A stretch of 64,000 bases of DNA from Notolepis coatsorum (Eukaryota > Chordata > Actinopteri > Aulopiformes > Paralepididae): positions 111,708,751 through 111,772,750 of the forward strand of contig OZ020594.1 in the NCBI GenBank assembly GCA_963971535.1, written 5' to 3'. Shown in pieces: positions 43,115 to 55,419 of the stretch. A program made the position numbers and the translations under genes. The notes under the pieces were generated by a model. It was not told the DNA's origin and searched no databases. It saw only the letters and a list, made by a program, of their open reading frames with translations. Each line of letters opens with the position of its first letter. The stretch's first letter is position 1.

Positions 43115-44409
43115 CAGGGAGCGAAATTAACTTTTTTACTCACCGGCCAGTGGAGGGTAGATGGGAAGAATCTACCCGCCAAGCATATTTCTTACCTGCC
43201 AAATTTTTTTGAATTAAAAAAATATATATATATGGGGAGCTCCCGTAGCTCACCGCATATCTCGGCGCTATTTCTGCGTCGGGGAAAACCGTGCTCGTCA
43301 CGGATCTGGGAGACACAAGTTCGATTCCCGGACCCGCCGTCATTTCTCAGAATGTCTTCCCCTGCTCTACATCCCATTTCAACCTGTTTCTGTCGGTCAT
43401 GCTTGACCAGAAAAAGCGATAAACGCTAAAAAATAAAGTTTAAAAAAAAAAAATATATATATATATTTTATATATAAAATTTTTTTTTAAATAAAATATA
43501 TATTATATAATCATACTTGTAGTTGTATTATCTGCGAGACATCGCCACCACGCAATACGTCAAAATGCTCGCTATCTGCAAACAGCTCCACTGTCTGTGT
43601 GTACTCTAGTAGCCTCCAGCTCCAAAAAGGATTCTCCTGTGCTGCAGCGGGACCCTATACTAATACTCTACATTCAGCATGCAAGGATTCTCCGGCGCTG
43701 CAGCTGGACCCTATTGGTATAACGTTAGGGTTCTTTGGTCAAATCACATTCAACATGCCCTCAGCTACAATACGCATTGAATCAATGTTATAAGACATTG
43801 ATATCAGGAGCTATCTGTAGCTACTGCTAGCCCGCTAGGTAACGTTAAGACAATTTAGTTTACTGGGACATATAGATCTAACGTGAGCTAGCTAACGTGA
43901 GCTAGCTAACGAGGGAACGGAGGTATTATGCACTCGAGTCGACTATTGCTGGAGCATTTGTTGATATCAGTAGCTAGCCAGCTAGATACCGTTAGACAAT
44001 GCCTCGTCATGTATTAAACTAAAAGTGAATAGTTGACTGGGTCATTGTTTAAACAGCAACGGTAGCTCATGGAGGTCCGGTCTAGACTAGAGCAGACTGC
44101 CTCTGTGTTGATAGGAGCAGAAGCCAATAGTATCCCGCTGCAGGGCTGGGCGGATATGACTCGTTGCCACGGTTTCTTTCAAAATAAGAGGATCATACGA
44201 ACTGAATGCTGCTAACTGCCGGAGCCATCGATATTATGACTGGAACTGCGCTTGGAGCGGAAATGAGACCTGCACATATTTTCAAAATAAGAGTATCGTT
44301 ATGAACTACACGTCTACACGCCACACGGCGGGCAGACCCCCCAGTGGCAAGCGCCAAAGGTAAAAACTGAGCGCCCCTGGCGGGCGGCGGCCTTTAATTT
44401 CGCCCCCTG
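43115..44409. mobile_element. hAT-like element inside the LINE-C copy
   Basis: Begins CAGGGAGCGAAATTAAC and ends TTTAATTTCGCCCCCTG, imperfect inverted ends of hAT type. A perfect 8-bp duplication CTCACAGC lies at 43,107-43,114 and 44,410-44,417. The right part shares AAAATAAGAGTATCG and CTAACTGCCGGAGCCAT with the hAT-like element at 382, suggesting a common origin or nested pieces. A SINE lies inside at 43,233-43,453. Confidence 0.85.
43233..43453 (+). mobile_element. tRNA-derived SINE inside a hAT-like element
   Basis: tRNA-like head GGGAGCTCCCGTAGCTCACC, B box AGTTCGATTCCC, body CCCTGCTCTACATCCCATTT and tail AATAAAGTTTAAAAAAAA. The surroundings are AT-dinucleotide rich, so the ends are approximate. 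Confidence 0.75.
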
Positions 44410-45053
44410 CTCACAGCACACACATCCACACGCACACACTCACTTTAAACAAACAACTCACAGCAGCACCCACTTTAGACACTTAACACACTTTATATTT
44501 ATTGGTATGTGCTTACCTTACTGTAAATTGTACCTAAATTGTACCTCATCCCATTTCTGCATTGTACTGTATATTGTATTGTAACTCAGTTACTTTTCTA
44601 CTCTGCATTGTATATTGTATATTGAACACTTTTGTCAACGTACTTGACTTCTATTTTATACTTATTTTATACTTATCTATTTTTATCTAGCACAATCTCT
44701 GGAGCAAAACAGAAAGAAGCATTTTATATAAAAGTAATCTGTACTTTTGTATGACAACTAATAAAGAAACTTGAAACTTGAACACCTGGGTCGGTGTGTC
44801 CCAGTCAGGATATAGAGGGAGGCTTCCTCTAGTCTCCGTCGATCTCCCCACCTGTTTGGTTCCTTTTGTTTGTTTGGACACTTACTTTGGTTTTACACTT
44901 ACAACATTCATGCTGCACACACACTCTCATCCACACACTGATATTCATATGGGCTGATAATTAGTATAATTCAATAAATTATTTAGTCATTTCTTAAATT
45001 GTGCCTGTGTCTCCCCTTTCTTGTTGCGAGCTTGAGCCAGCTCGTAACATTGG

Positions 45054-45423
45054 TAAACTGTAAATAATACAACTTTACCATTGTTATGTACCATGAGCCT
45101 GATCACTCCTGTGTCACTCAGGGCTCTACGCTAACCTTTTTCCCAAGGAGCACATGTGCTCCTAAATGAAAAAATTTAGGAGCACACAAAGAAAATTAGG
45201 AGCACCCAAAAATATTTACAGGGTTTGTACACCTTTTCCAAGGCAAAATGCAAGCACTTTTCAAGCATTTTCAAGGTGCATTTTCAAGATTTTCCAGCAT
45301 CTTATGCGACTGTGGTAAATTAAATATTTACTCAAAATGATTATTTCACTTCTTCCATCACATTAAATCAGATGTTATTGTGCTATAAACAACCAAAATT
45401 ATGTAGACTTGGCATCATATATA
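45054..45423. other. Fragments of two short DNA transposons
   Basis: CAGGGCTCTACGCTAACC at 45,119 looks like a hAT-type end. At about 45,221 CAGGGTTTGTACACC opens another short element whose likely other end (CGTACGAACCCTG, about 59,806-59,818) lies on the far side of the retrovirus-like insertion, so the fossil seems to sit inside it. No gene. Confidence 0.5.
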
Positions 45424-45629
45424 AACTGGCTGAGCCGATGTGTTATGCAGTATATCTGTATGTCGTGTATGTCATAAATGTCATGATGAATTGAACATGG
45501 GGGACCCTGATGTAAACAAGACGAAAGTATTTCTCTGGTCTGCATCTCCTTAACAATTGTGTGTATTGAGCCATACTGTATTGTACCCATTCTGCAATCT
45601 GTTAATAAAGTTTTCAATCAATCAATCAA
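45424..45629 (+). mobile_element. LINE family A, 3' end fragment
   Basis: Conserved 3' UTR (GGGGGACCCTGATGTAAAC, CCCATTCTGCAATCTGTTAA) and (AATC)n tail. Confidence 0.88.
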
Positions 45630-45630
45630 A

Positions 45631-46078
45631 CGTGACGAGCCAGGCCAATTTTAGCATGTTAATTTATGGAATATGCAATCTAACAGCTAACGTGAACTTT
45701 ACAGTAAATTACATGGATAATAATGTTAAGGTAGTTAGTTCATTCCTGTAGGTAAACAATAACTCAAATAATCACCAGATAAAACTTCAATTTCAATCAA
45801 ATATTTACTGAAAATTTGCTAAATAAGAGAACAGACTTTGAGGTAGGCAGTCACTCAGCCCCTTGAGCCTTATGTATGTATACAAAATTTATATTTCATT
45901 TTCATTTATAGGCTACTGCCTATGAATTTGAGAGCCTAATGATGGCCTACCTAGTACCTACAGGAATGAACTAACTACCTTAACATTATTATCCATGTAA
46001 TTTACTGTAAAGTTCACGTTAGCTGTTAGATTGCATATTCCATAAATTAACATGCTAAATTTGGCCTGGCTCGTCACG
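45631..46078. repeat. Fold-back element with 125-bp arms
   Basis: CGTGACGAGCCAGGCCAA at the left end is mirrored by TTGGCCTGGCTCGTCACG at the right; the arms stay almost identical for about 125 bp. It lies exactly between a LINE-A tail and a LINE-A body. Confidence 0.9.
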
Positions 46079-47113
46079 ATTCTTGTACCGGATCTCCTCC
46101 CTGGTAAACAAGAATACCCTGAAGACTCTGGCAGGAGCACTCATTCAAGGGTACTACGACTATGCTTGCACCTCATGGTACCAAAGCACCTCAAAGGCAC
46201 TAAAAACCAAATTACAAACATCTCAAAACAAACTAGTCAGACTACTGCTTGACCTGACTCCTAGAACCCACCTCACCCCTGCACACTTTGCCAACCTAGG
46301 ATGGCTTAGAGTAGACAACAGAGTACAGCAACTTGCAATGGGCCTGGTCTACAAGATACACTACACGACCAAGGTACCCATGTACATGTCAAAATACTTC
46401 CCAAAGGTCAGTGAATACCACGATCACAACACCAGAGGGAGCTCCACAAATCATGTAAAACCCAGATTCGGCTCAAACAAGGGACTAAACACGTTTCGCA
46501 ATTATGCCACAACAATGTGGAACGCCCTACCCAAAGCTGTAAAGGAATGTAAATCACTACCCACCTTCAAAAACACTCTCAAAGAACACCTACGGGAGAC
46601 TGCAATTCAAAACTGGCCCCTACAAATGTCCTAACCCAGTAGTACAATAAAGACCAAGCATGGCTTTGTCAGTATTCCAATGTACAGCCCCACCCAACCC
46701 CACCCCACCTACCCAACCTCCTCCAATGTACAGTTTCCATGTCAAATGTATGTCAGTATTCCAATGTACAGTGTCCCCCCCCCCACCTCCAATGTACAGC
46801 CCCACCCCACCTACCCAACCTCCCCCAATGCACAGTTTCTATGTCAAATGTATATACTCTTCTTCTGGATTTTTTTAGTATCACAAACAGTACTGTATTT
46901 GAAAATCTGGTATGTCATAAATGTATAGATGTAGCAGTACTGTCTATCTGTATGTCATGTGTGTCATATGATGAATTGAAAATGGGGGACCCTGATGGAA
47001 ACAAGACGAAAGTCTTTCTCAGGTCTGCATCCTCTTAACAATTGTATGTATCGAGCTGTACTGTACCCATTCTGCAATCTGTTAATAAACTTTTCAATCA
47101 ATCAATCAATCAA
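46079..47113 (+). mobile_element. LINE family A, 5'-truncated copy
   Basis: Starts in the RT C-terminal region and carries the whole 3' UTR and (AATC)n tail. A minus-strand LINE-A end follows at once (47,116), giving two tail-to-tail copies. Confidence 0.9.
46083..46634 (+). pseudogene. LINE-A reverse transcriptase, intact C-terminal segment
   Basis: A 183-residue frame to the natural stop: YRISSLVNKNTLKTLAGALI, DLTPRTHLTPAHFANLGWL, KYFPKVSEYHDHNTRGSS, NHVKPRFGSNKGLNTFRNYA, then NTLKEHLRETAIQNWPLQMS. It shows the normal C terminus that the 4,615-6,181 copy loses by frameshift. The catalytic core is missing through 5' truncation. Confidence 0.9.
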
Positions 47114-47115
47114 CG

Positions 47116-47295
47116 TTTGATTGATTGAAAACGTTATTAACAGATTGCAGAATGGGTACAATACAGTACAGCTCAATACACACAATTGTTAAGGGGATGC
47201 AGACCAGAGAAATACTTTCGTCTTGTTTACATCAGGGTCCCCCATTTTTTATTCATAATAACATACATGACATACACGTATACAGTACGTTACTG
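47116..47295 (-). mobile_element. LINE family A, 3' end fragment
   Basis: TTGATTGATTGAAAACG start, then the 3' UTR in reverse complement (GGGTCCCCCATTTTTTATTC). Confidence 0.85.
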
Positions 47296-47299
47296 CGTT

Positions 47300-47632
47300 C
47301 CAGACTACAACTGCCCCACACCAGTTCCACACCAGTCTCCGTAAATGTTCTGTTATAAAAATTAAATACCATTTCAATACACAACAAGTTTTTGTGTTTT
47401 GAAATACATGGAAGGGAATTAGCTAACGTTAGGCTAGGCTACATGCTGCCTATTTCAAAACACTGCGGTGAAAAACAGAGTCCGGTAAACACGAGTTTGT
47501 AATTCCAATAGTGTATTCTGCCTGTTACTTGACTATTTCGATTATTGAAGTAGTATTTTTATAACGAACATTTACAGAGACAGGTGTGGAGCACTTGTAG
47601 TCTCGAACTTAGTAGTACCTGGCGAGCCAGGC
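47300..47632. repeat. Fold-back MITE
   Basis: CCACACCAGTCTCCGTAAATGT-like left arm and its reverse complement (ACATTTACAGAGACAGGTG) at 47,568-47,590, with AGACTACAACTG / CTTGTAGTCT further out. Non-coding. Confidence 0.75.
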
Positions 47633-47987
47633 CAAGTCACGTTAATAACATCCATGGCTCATGGGCTCACCTTTCATGTGGCTCGAAAGTGCAGACTCCC
47701 CCATGGTAAGAATCTGCAAGTCCTTTCTGCACACGGCTACTCTGGGATGTTCTCCTCTTTTTAACCATGAATTATATTTTATATCTCCAAGCCAGAGCTC
47801 ATAAAACGGCAGCCTCCCGGCATGTTGGCCACACACACACACACGCGCGCGCTGTTCTCAGATGGCACAGGTAAAAAAAACACTACGGGGCAAGCCCAGC
47901 CAAATTTCATTTTGCGTGAAAGGCAAACGCAATTAGGCTCGCTCGAGTCGCTCCGACTTATTTTATTTCTTTATCTAAAAACCAAAC
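47633..47987. other. No gene recognised
   Basis: Left flank of the retrovirus-like fossil. Contains a CA/CG dinucleotide run near 47,830-47,850. Confidence 0.5.
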
Positions 47988-49726
47988 TGTTGAATGCCCA
48001 CGCTCTCTCTTAGGTCAGATCGATAACTTCATAACTCATTGGTCTGCCTATCTACACCTCAAACAGCGTCCTGTGAAGTGGTTGACACGCAGGACCAACC
48101 GAGTCTACAAAATGTTGTTGTTACCACTGACCGACAAGAGACAGCGAATGCACCGTTCCGACCCCCGTCAGTCATCGACCTTTAACGTCGAGTGATTGAA
48201 GTTGCGGAATCTGTTATTTTATTTGCACTGGGAAGGACTCTCTATATTCAGAGGAGGTCCATTTCCCTAATCCGTTACACGTATTATCATTATATGGCTT
48301 TACTTGATAATCCCATTATACAGAATTCACCTTTAGTCCTTAATGCATAATCATAAGTCTCCTTTTACTCCGTAGGGATAAAGCCTATAGCCATAGTTAT
48401 ATCCCCATTATACAGAATGCACCTTTAGTCCTTAATGCATAATCATAAGTCTCCTTTTACTCCGTAGGGATAAAGCCTATAGTTATAGTTATATCCCCAT
48501 TATACAGAATGCACCTTTAGTCCTTAATGCATAATCATAAGTCTCCTTTTACTCCGTAGGGATAAAGCCTATAGTTATAGTTATATCCCCATTATAGCTA
48601 GGGATAAAGCCACTTACACATCTTATCACTATATGGCATTACTTGATAAAACCAGGCTTGCCGAACCCACCTTTCTCCTCCTCCTCCGTCTGGGGAAAAA
48701 GTTCTTTTTTATATCATATATTAGGCACAATACAGGCACATTGGTGCACATTATCATTATTATTGTTATTATTATTATTATTATTATTACTGGTAAAGTT
48801 ACAATGCAAAAATACATCTCCATCCTTACCCGTCTTTTTGGGAAAAATAGAAGCAAAACGTGGTTTCCAAAAGAGGATTGTTTTTATTTTTTAACAGTAG
48901 AAAATTACATTAAAGGGTTCAGTTTCATTTATAAAAGTACACAGGTTTTTCAGCTTACTATATATCAGGTTTCAGTCCTCTCCTCAAAATCTCTCAAAAA
49001 AGTCTGGCTCTTGCCTCCGCAACAGTCTCTTTTATTTGACATTATACCATATTCCTGATTGGTCGAAGAACATTGATGTCACAGGATCGTCATTTTGTTT
49101 AGCAAACCAACATACAGTACATAATTCGTTATGAACTCCTCCTTCTTTGAAATATGATATTTCTGTTACTGTTATCTAACAGTAACAGAAAGTCCCTTTT
49201 CCCTTCAAAACGTACAACGGCTTTGTCTGGGGGAACCACGTGACTGGGGCCCTTCATAGGATCTTCTTAAAGAATCCCTCCAGACAAATCCCTCCTTTTT
49301 TAAACATAATTCTTTTAGTATTTTTCTTTACTGACAGTCAATTATAAGCATGCCATTTTGAAAACTCTTACTGTACACATTTTAAACATTTAATTGTTAT
49401 ATAGTTTCTTTTCTTTCTTTAAGATCTCCCCACTAGTTCCCGGACTCTGTCTTTCAACCCTCAACCCTTAATCCCCTGGTCGTCTGAAAGGGTTAAGCTC
49501 TTACAGCTCTCTCTCTCCCATCTTCCAGAGGCCCACATTCCTCAGGGTTCCTCCCTTCTCACAGACACCCGGGACCTTGTCTGCAGATATTAAAGGCTCA
49601 TTTCCATTTTTTTATAAGTAGAGCCAGCTATCCTCCAGAGTTCAGTTTAAAGATTATACTGGTCACATAGGAACGACTCAGGATGTCATTGTCCAAAAGT
49701 GTCGCTTGTTTTGTGACACTTCTCAC
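47988..49726 (-). repeat. LTR, 3' of the fossil
   Basis: About 1.74 kb, matching 57,918-59,653. On the plus strand it starts TGTTGAATGCCC and ends GACACTTCTCAC. A unit of about 93 bp (with GCACCTTTAGTCCTTAATGC) is repeated three times at 48,309-48,594. The inner edge lies in an imperfect direct repeat of about 165 bp (49,669-49,995). Confidence 0.9.
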
Positions 49727-50137
49727 CCACTCTGCCATCCTGTGAGGTCTTTGTCCATTGTTAATTGAATAATTGAAAAATAAAGCATATGATTACATGT
49801 GAAAAATAGGTATATAGGGCTGTATTGGAACGACTCAGGATGTCTATTTCAAAATGTGTCATTTGTTTTGTGACACTTTACACCCACTCTGCCATCCTGT
49901 GAGGTCTTTGTCCATTGTCAATTGAATAATTGAAAAAATGAAGCATATGATTACATGTGAAAAATAGGTAAATAGGGCTATATTGTTACATAAACAACAA
50001 AAAAAAATTCAAAATAGAAATCACTGTTCTTCTTTAGAGAACAGGGCTTTTGCTTTTAAAAATAGTAATCACTGTTCTTTCTCAGAGAACAGGGCTCTTG
50101 CTTCTTTTTTGATTATATTTCTACCAACATTTTTATG

Positions 50138-50908
50138 TCATTGGTAAGGTGATTTTGATGACTTTCGTGCTTTCTTCGGCCTCTCGTAGTCCGCCCAGCC
50201 TCTGGAAGATGGTGGCGATGTACTTGTACCGGGGACTTCTTGTCTTGACCCCCCGGATCGAGAGGCCAGGGATCTTGGGTCTGGCAGGCCTTGACCTTTT
50301 TCACCTCCCCTGACTTCTTGACCGACCACACTACTGTGCTCGGTGGAGGGCAGGACAGGATAAATCTTCGGATCCCTCCGCGCATAACGGATTCCAGATT
50401 GAACTTTGATGTTGGACGTGCTCATCTTAGGGTAAAAGATCAAATCCATCCTATAATATTCGCAGCTGTTTCCCCAGCTCTTGACGGTCGCCCATGTCTT
50501 GCCGAAATTTGTGTCACCCTCTCGGGTAACCATGTAGATCTTCACCCAGGCCGGGAGGATACCGGCCCAGTTACCTCCCACCAGAACATGGGCGACACTG
50601 GATCTCTCTTCTGACGCAGCGTCCAAGTAGAAGAAGTCCTCGTACTGCATCCTGGTGAAAGGGTCAGAATAAGGTCTTCTCCCGGGTTTTATTCCCACTA
50701 TGTCAGGCCAACTGGCAGGGGACTTAAGTTCTTCATTTGTCATCATTCTGCCAGTTCCTGTATATAACTGAGATCGTTGGCCGTCATCTACAACGTCCCA
50801 TTTCCCTCTCTGGAGCGTTATTTTCTTCATCCAGGTTACTCCTAGGCCCAGAGACAATTTATCCTCCGGTGTTGTCATCGCAGTTGCTGTCTGTCCCTGG
50901 TCAGGCAT
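50138..50908 (-). pseudogene. Small ORF of the fossil, function unknown
   Basis: A 256-codon frame between the envelope-like part and the 3' LTR. The tail is basic and Ser/Pro-rich. No motif recognised. Its position is that of accessory genes in complex retroviruses, which are usually reached by splicing. Confidence 0.5.
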
Positions 50909-51121
50909 TTTTTGGTGAAACCAGACTTGGTGATGATGACACGAGGGCCGCTCTCAATCTATCAAGGGGGTCTTGATCCAAAATACTCAATACGCTATCA
51001 CCATGTAACGTAAGTTCGTCTGAGATGGTATATCCCTTAACCGCCATTCTCCGGTGGTGTCTGTTCGTTCCAGCGTTTCTGACCAGTGTGTGAGAGAGAC
51101 AACACTGGTCCTCTTTTATCT

Positions 51122-51898
51122 TCATTTCAGAAGAGGCTCCGTCATAGTTGAAGGCCAAATTCTCTTTTTTGCATAATTTACGGCCCTCCCTGACCGGGAG
51201 AGGAGGCCCATACGACGTAGTAGATTTATTGTAATAATGACCCCTATTATCACAATGCAGGGGAGGGCCCATCTCACTATCCCCATCACCACCGCCCTGG
51301 CTGTCTGTACCATGGAAGTGGCAAAATTCCAAACATCACCTACTCCATCTGCCACGGCCCCCCCTATATCTTCAGCTGCACGCCCGATAATGGTACCGAG
51401 TACTATCGCAAATTGAGTTATGTCTCTCCTCCTGCTCCATTCGTCCACATGCGGTGCCCGATCCTGTGAACAGGACCCGTTTGTCATGTTGTTAGCATGC
51501 GAAATGGGAAAAACACCATCCAGGTAGAATCCTCTTGTTGTCCAGCCAAACCCCGGACCCAGCCCTCCTCCCGTTTCCAAATAATCAGATATGGGTTTCC
51601 ATGGGGATACAAAGTCAAACAGGGCCTTGTTGCATCCCGTACAGGTGTTAAACAGATGGTGATTGTTTCCCCGTCTGTTATTGCAGTACTGGGTATTGAT
51701 GAAATTCCATCGGTTCAACAGGTATGCCTCCGGTGGCCAATAGTAGGGGAATCCTCTATCCAGGGTGTGTTCAAACAGCGTTGCTAGGGGTCCGCATTTT
51801 GAAGTTTTTGCCTGCCATGTGGCTTCATTCTGTCTATCTCCCCATTTCGCAGTGGGAGAAGAGCGGTAGCAGTTAGCCACTATCAAGGGGATGCTCAC
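51122..51898 (-). pseudogene. Envelope-like part, membrane-anchored
   Basis: A Cys-rich ectodomain with NGS/NMT-type sites, one strong hydrophobic segment near the C terminus (CIVIIGVIITINLL) and a short basic tail, as in retroviral transmembrane envelope subunits. Recognised by layout, not by a firm family match. Confidence 0.5.
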
Positions 51899-51913
51899 CT
51901 GCCGGGGGAATTT

Positions 51914-53569
51914 TTAGTCATAATACAGTGTTCCACCCTCCCCCGAAACTGCCCTCCATCTCATTAGGTCACTGGTGTCCCGTGAGGTTGGAGAGTCAAA
52001 CCAGTGCATATTACTCCATGCATGTTCCTGCGGCGGAGGGTTACGCACAATGTAGTACCTTTCTACCATTCTTCGAGGGTCGCATCCTATCTCCTGAGCC
52101 TTAGCCAGAGGGAGAGTGCCCCAATGGATCCACGTACTGTTAATCCCATCCCGGGATCTCCCCCTAGTCAGGGTCCTAGTAGAAGCTAGGTCCACCATAG
52201 CTGAGGTAGCTTCCTCCACATGTAGGTGCGGATAAGTATCCTTCTCTGTACACAGACTCTGATCATTCTGCGTACAATACTGTTTCCCCCATTTACCATA
52301 AGTTGTTCCGGGGTAGGCCCCGAGCTGGGCCCCCGTCGCTCTGAAGCTTGGTTCCAGACCCCACCTCATTATGTAGCCACTAGAGGTCTTTCTAGTGAGA
52401 ATAAGAGGTGGGGGTATTAGGATTTCGCCTAATTGTCTCTCTTTAATGTTTACCATAGTGAATGGTAGCTGTGGATCCTTTTCCTTCCAATCCTGTACCC
52501 ACTCCAATATATCCTCTTTTTCTGATCCATCGGGATTAAGGTTTGGATTAGGTTTGCTTTCTTTTGGGGGATCTTTGTTATTGCTCCCCACCGCCACTAC
52601 CAATGCTCCGGGGTATGGGGTGCTGGAATTTGGGTCTATATGCCTACCCACATTTAGTTGGAACCCCAAAACCTGAGCAGCTAACTGTTGGTGGATGAAC
52701 AGGGTCAACTTGGTCTCTTCCGTATCTGGCTCCTTCTGCCAGCATGCCGCCACCAGGTTGACCTCCTCATCCGTGAGGCCTATTCCTGCATAGGCCCTCC
52801 ATTCATTGAGGGGCCGTTTTGCCCCCCTGCTGTGGTATCTGTCGAATTTTGAGGGTTCTGGGTATACTCTATACCTCCTCAAATAATTCCTGAAATTCAC
52901 ACGACAGGTGGCTTCCTGGCCCAGAGTTCCATTCGAGTATGGGCGTGGGACCCCCATATTCCGTGCTTCTCGGCATATAGGGACTAATTCACCCGCTTCT
53001 CTCATCATTCTTTTTCCCACTTCAATGGTGGTAAGACCCCTCCATACCTCGTCAGTTTTTGCCAGGTTATCAGATAGGCAATCGAGGAGAGAGTCTAGTA
53101 TTTGCGTGCCCCACTTTCCCTCGAGTTTCTCCACCTGGCTCGGGGTCAAGGTTGGGACGTCTGTGTACCATAAGGTCCTCCCCCCCGCCAGGGGGAGACC
53201 GCGCACCCATGGAAGTGTAGGTGGGTATGGTTTGATTTTTACCCGTCCTGGGTTGGTTACCGCCACAGTCCATTTGAACCATGTAGCGGTAGTCTGAAAA
53301 GGACATCCTCCTGCTTGGTCAGTAGCTGTGAGAGGTATATCCTGTTCAGGCCGTTCCTGGACCTGAGCCTCCGGCAGAGTGTCTTGTCTGGGGGTCGAGA
53401 TGGCGATTGTGGGGTCACGTGGCTGTGACTCTCCACACCCCCTCTGCCATCTCGGTACCTTGTTACCCTGGTAGCCGGCGGGAAGACTTGCATCTGTTGT
53501 TCCCTGGCTGGACGGCTCGACAGGATAGGGGTCACGTTGTTGCTTGGTATCCGGCGGGAAGACTTGCAT
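51914..53569 (-). pseudogene. Envelope-like part, surface region
   Basis: A 551-codon frame directly before the membrane-anchored part. Rich in Trp, Pro and Cys, with NGT and NST sites. The position suggests a surface subunit. No firm family match. Confidence 0.4.
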
Positions 53570-53861
53570 CTGTTGTTCCCGGCCGATGCACCCAGGCTGT
53601 TGTCGTCTTGGTCATCTTGGTCACCTTGGTCATCTTGGTCATCTTGGGGTCACCCCCTCTGACCTCTTGGATCTCTCCCATAGTTTGAGGTAGGTTGATT
53701 CGTCACTTCTCGGGCGACCCCCACGGGTTCCCGAGAATTGTAGCAGCAGTCCTCTATTGAAGTGTGGTTGGCCTGGTCGTGTGACCCTGTCCGTAGGCCT
53801 CGCAGGACATCACAGATACAGTCCACAGAGGACTCATTTCTTTTCTCTCTTTCAGGTCCAT

Positions 53862-54587
53862 TCAGGGCTCTCGTCGCCCTGTAACCTGGGTCCAGGCCGA
53901 TGTCTCTCTGTCCGGTCTGGGAGGTCTAGGAGGTCTGGGAGGTCTGGGAGGTCTAGATGAGGACCCTGAGGATGCTCTGTAGCTTGACCTATCCCGGTCT
54001 TCCTCCATTTCCGATTTCTGACCTGAGTCAGTATATTCCTTCTTGCCATTCGCTGCGTCGTCCACTGACTCCATATATTTGACACGGACTCCGTGCTGTG
54101 TCCTTTGCGGGTCACCCTTGGGTATGAATTTTTCCTTTTCGTACAGTAGTATCAAGTCTTTTGGGGATAACAGGGGTTCCGAATTAGGTGGTCCTACCAC
54201 TCCTGATATCCCATGCTTCTCCCCTGTTCCCATGAGGGCTCTGGTCCCATTACCTAATTCCACTTCTATGGATCCGGTAATGGGTGTATTTACATGCAGG
54301 GAAATTTCCGCTCCGGTGTCTACTAGGTATTGGTCGTTTCCCACTTGACACGTTAACTTCCCATCCGTCTCCTGTGTCTTGAGTGCAATAGCATTCAGTA
54401 GGGGCCTCTCCTGGGGATCTATATTGAGGGTTAATAGACTCTCTGTCACTCTGTCTTCTTCCCATGTTCGAGTGTCATGTGTCACATCACCAGGAGGCCA
54501 GGATTCTATTCTCTCTCCTTCCGGGATTTGAATTCCTCCCTTGTTGCCCTCCTTTCTGCTTGCTTTTCTGGGGTTAATGCGGCCCAC
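53862..54587 (-). pseudogene. Retroviral aspartic protease part
   Basis: The active-site motif YLVDTGAEIS is visible with the expected hydrophobic surroundings, followed by a flap-like Gly-rich stretch (GEKHGISGVVG). It overlaps the gag-like frame slightly, as in families that use read-through or frameshifting. Confidence 0.8.
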
Positions 54588-55306
54588 TCGTCGGGAGGTA
54601 GGTACATGTAATTCTTCTTCTCTTCCTTGTCCTTGGTTATCCTCGGGGGGAACTCCTTGGAGCCCCCCCTTTTGTCGTTTTTTGAGTAGATAGGTTTAAC
54701 GTTAGCCGCTGGCTGTTGCTGGGCTCTGGGAGGCCGAATTTGAGCCTTCCCCTCTCGTGGGTTCTCCCCTTTCCTTTCACTGTTATTGTATTTGGTTTGA
54801 GAAAGCATTTTGACTTGGTCATACAGCATGCATTCGATACGTAGCTGGTCTTGTGACCATGCTGCGCATCGGGCTGCCAGTGGGTTACCCCCTGGGACTC
54901 CTCTGAGTAGCTTTTCAAGCAGTGAGCATGATCCTTGCATAGGTGTTCCATTCATGACTGATCCTGCTGCATCATTGAGAGACATGCTCCCGCCTCGCAC
55001 CTGTGGGATTAGTTTCTCCACCATCTTATACCCTGGATCTTGACCGGGGGTCCTTACTTCTCTTTCCATCAGTTGGTCCATTGAGGCCCTTTCGGGGATC
55101 TCTAGTCCTTTGAGATGCCTCAACATGCGAGCTAGCGTCTCGTGTGCTTGCATCTCCTGAGCGAGCATCTGCTGCGCCAGCTTCTCATGAGCTAGCATCT
55201 GCTGCGCCAGTTTCTTCTGAGCTACCCGTGCCAACTTCTCCTGAGCTAGCATCTGCCGCGCCAGCCTCTCCTGAGCTACCTGTGCCAGCTTCTCCTGGGC
55301 TGGCAT
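54506..55306 (-). pseudogene. Gag-like part
   Basis: Starts with short Ala/Gln/Glu/Lys repeats (QEKLAQVAQERLARQ), then a helical region that may be capsid-like (NDAAGSVMNGTPMQGSCSLL) and a Lys/Arg/Glu-rich C-terminal part. Assigned mainly from its place before the protease. Confidence 0.5.
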
Positions 55307-55419
55307 CTCCTGGGCTGGCTTCTCTTGTGCTAGCTCCTCCTGAGCTAGCTTCTCTCGTGCTAGCTCCTCCTGAGCTAGCTTCTCTCGTGCTAGCTCCTCT
55401 GTGTTAGCACTGGCTTGTT

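Larger units (their letters stand above)
41909..44781 (+). mobile_element. LINE family C copy inside the solo LTR, itself split
   Basis: The 5'-truncated start (CTGCTACGGTCAGGCAAGCG) matches 37,608 on, and the end ACTTGAAACTTG-like at 44,770-44,781 matches 38,180. A 7-bp target duplication ACACCTG lies at 41,902-41,908 and 44,782-44,788. Two later insertions separate its pieces: about 42,012-43,068 and 43,115-44,409. Confidence 0.82.
41759..45049. mobile_element. Solo LTR, split by a nested LINE
   Basis: Begins TGTGACGACCC and ends CTCGTAACA (TG...CA), with a 4-bp duplication TTGG at 41,755-41,758 and 45,050-45,053. An AATAAA lies near 44,970. Without the nested LINE it is about 420 bp. Family unassigned (LTR retrotransposon or retrovirus kin). 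Broken. Confidence 0.75.

Noticed and set aside
48633-49058. A 141-codon frame found again at 58,563-58,985
   Set aside because: It lies in both LTRs, has no recognisable domain and contains a microsatellite-derived Ile run.
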